The notes under the pieces are model-generated. The model worked only from the letters and a program-made list of their open reading frames with translations, did no database searches and was not told the DNA's origin. Positions 63,978 through 64,000 of a stretch of DNA of 64,000 bases are shown piece after piece. The stretch is taken from assembly GCF_001439635.1 (NCBI RefSeq), contig NZ_LMBZ01000008.1, positions 66,431-130,430 on the forward strand, given 5' to 3'. The position numbers were made by a program, and so were the translations under genes. This stretch comes from Solibacillus cecembensis. Its GTDB lineage: Bacteria > Bacillota > Bacilli > Bacillales_A > Planococcaceae. Positions within the stretch are counted from its first letter, which is position 1; each line of letters opens with the position of its first letter.

Positions 63978-64000
63978 TCATCGGGTTAACCCTCCTAGTC

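Larger units (their letters stand above)
63506..64000. other. Non-coding right edge
   Basis: After the surface gene there are about 490 bases without a long frame. They hold two terminators (63593-63629 plus, 63814-63846 minus) and a possible small minus-strand gene at 63855-63977. Two similar strings, CTGCACCGGTTGCA near 63514 and CTGCACCGGGTGCA near 63766, may be a short repeat. Confidence 0.5.

Noticed and set aside
1..64000. CRISPR array, prophage or transposase
   Set aside because: No direct repeats with regular spacers, phage gene modules or transposase-like proteins were seen.

Overview
The window is low-GC Firmicute DNA with strong AGGAGG-type ribosome sites, frequent TTG and GTG starts and many U-tailed terminators. 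A CbiH60-type anaerobic B12 pathway, a seven-gene Mrp antiporter, lutABC, an SLH-domain surface protein and two CAP-domain exoproteins point to Bacillales, most likely Planococcaceae close to Solibacillus or Lysinibacillus. The genus is inferred from gene content and is not proven.

Bases 1-22616 are mostly one vitamin B12 locus. A cobalamin riboswitch with a 19-bp terminator precedes a tightly coupled operon: cbiH60, cbiJ, cbiC, cbiD, cbiET, cbiL, cbiF, cbiG, cbiA, a precorrin-2 dehydrogenase, cobA, a nitroreductase, btuR and cbiP. It runs from uroporphyrinogen III to adenosylcobyric acid. A second cobalamin riboswitch follows, then a structured repeat, then a second operon: methyltransferase, btuC-, btuD- and btuF-like importer genes, a stand-alone copy of the CbiH60 Fe-S domain, a CbiW-CbiX fusion chelatase, cbiB (apparently starting at ATT), cobD and cobC. 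The cobU, cobS and cobT genes for lower-ligand attachment are not in the window.

Bases 22781-30163 hold a HEPN-motif/CBS protein, a DUF421 membrane protein, an Fsr-like MFS exporter, the L-lactate utilisation genes lutA, lutB and lutC (minus strand) with a GntR regulator, and a KdpD-like universal stress protein. Bases 30500-36270 are mrpABCDEFG. A cluster of DnaA-box-like sites follows, then an SDR oxidoreductase with a well-formed promoter and palindromic leader, a YtrA-type regulator with its ABC transporter and a palindromic operator on the -10 region, a membrane metallophosphoesterase and a chemotaxis receptor.

Bases 43784-63505 are mixed housekeeping and surface genes: AlaX editing enzyme, a small DUF6509-like protein, a CAP exoprotein, a gamma-glutamyltransferase, a Gfo/Idh/MocA oxidoreductase, CoA-disulfide reductase, a YusW-like lipoprotein, acetamidase/formamidase with two unknown genes and a nested-helix element, a CoA transferase, a second CAP protein, and a 1442-residue SLH-domain surface protein preceded by the second copy of the repeat. 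The right edge carries a minus-strand terminator and a possible small gene.

The most notable items are the two-copy structured repeat, whose enclosing helix shows compensatory base change; the redox and chelatase cassette of the second B12 operon; the ATT start of cbiB; and the DnaA-box cluster. I saw no rRNA, tRNA, CRISPR array, transposase or prophage gene.
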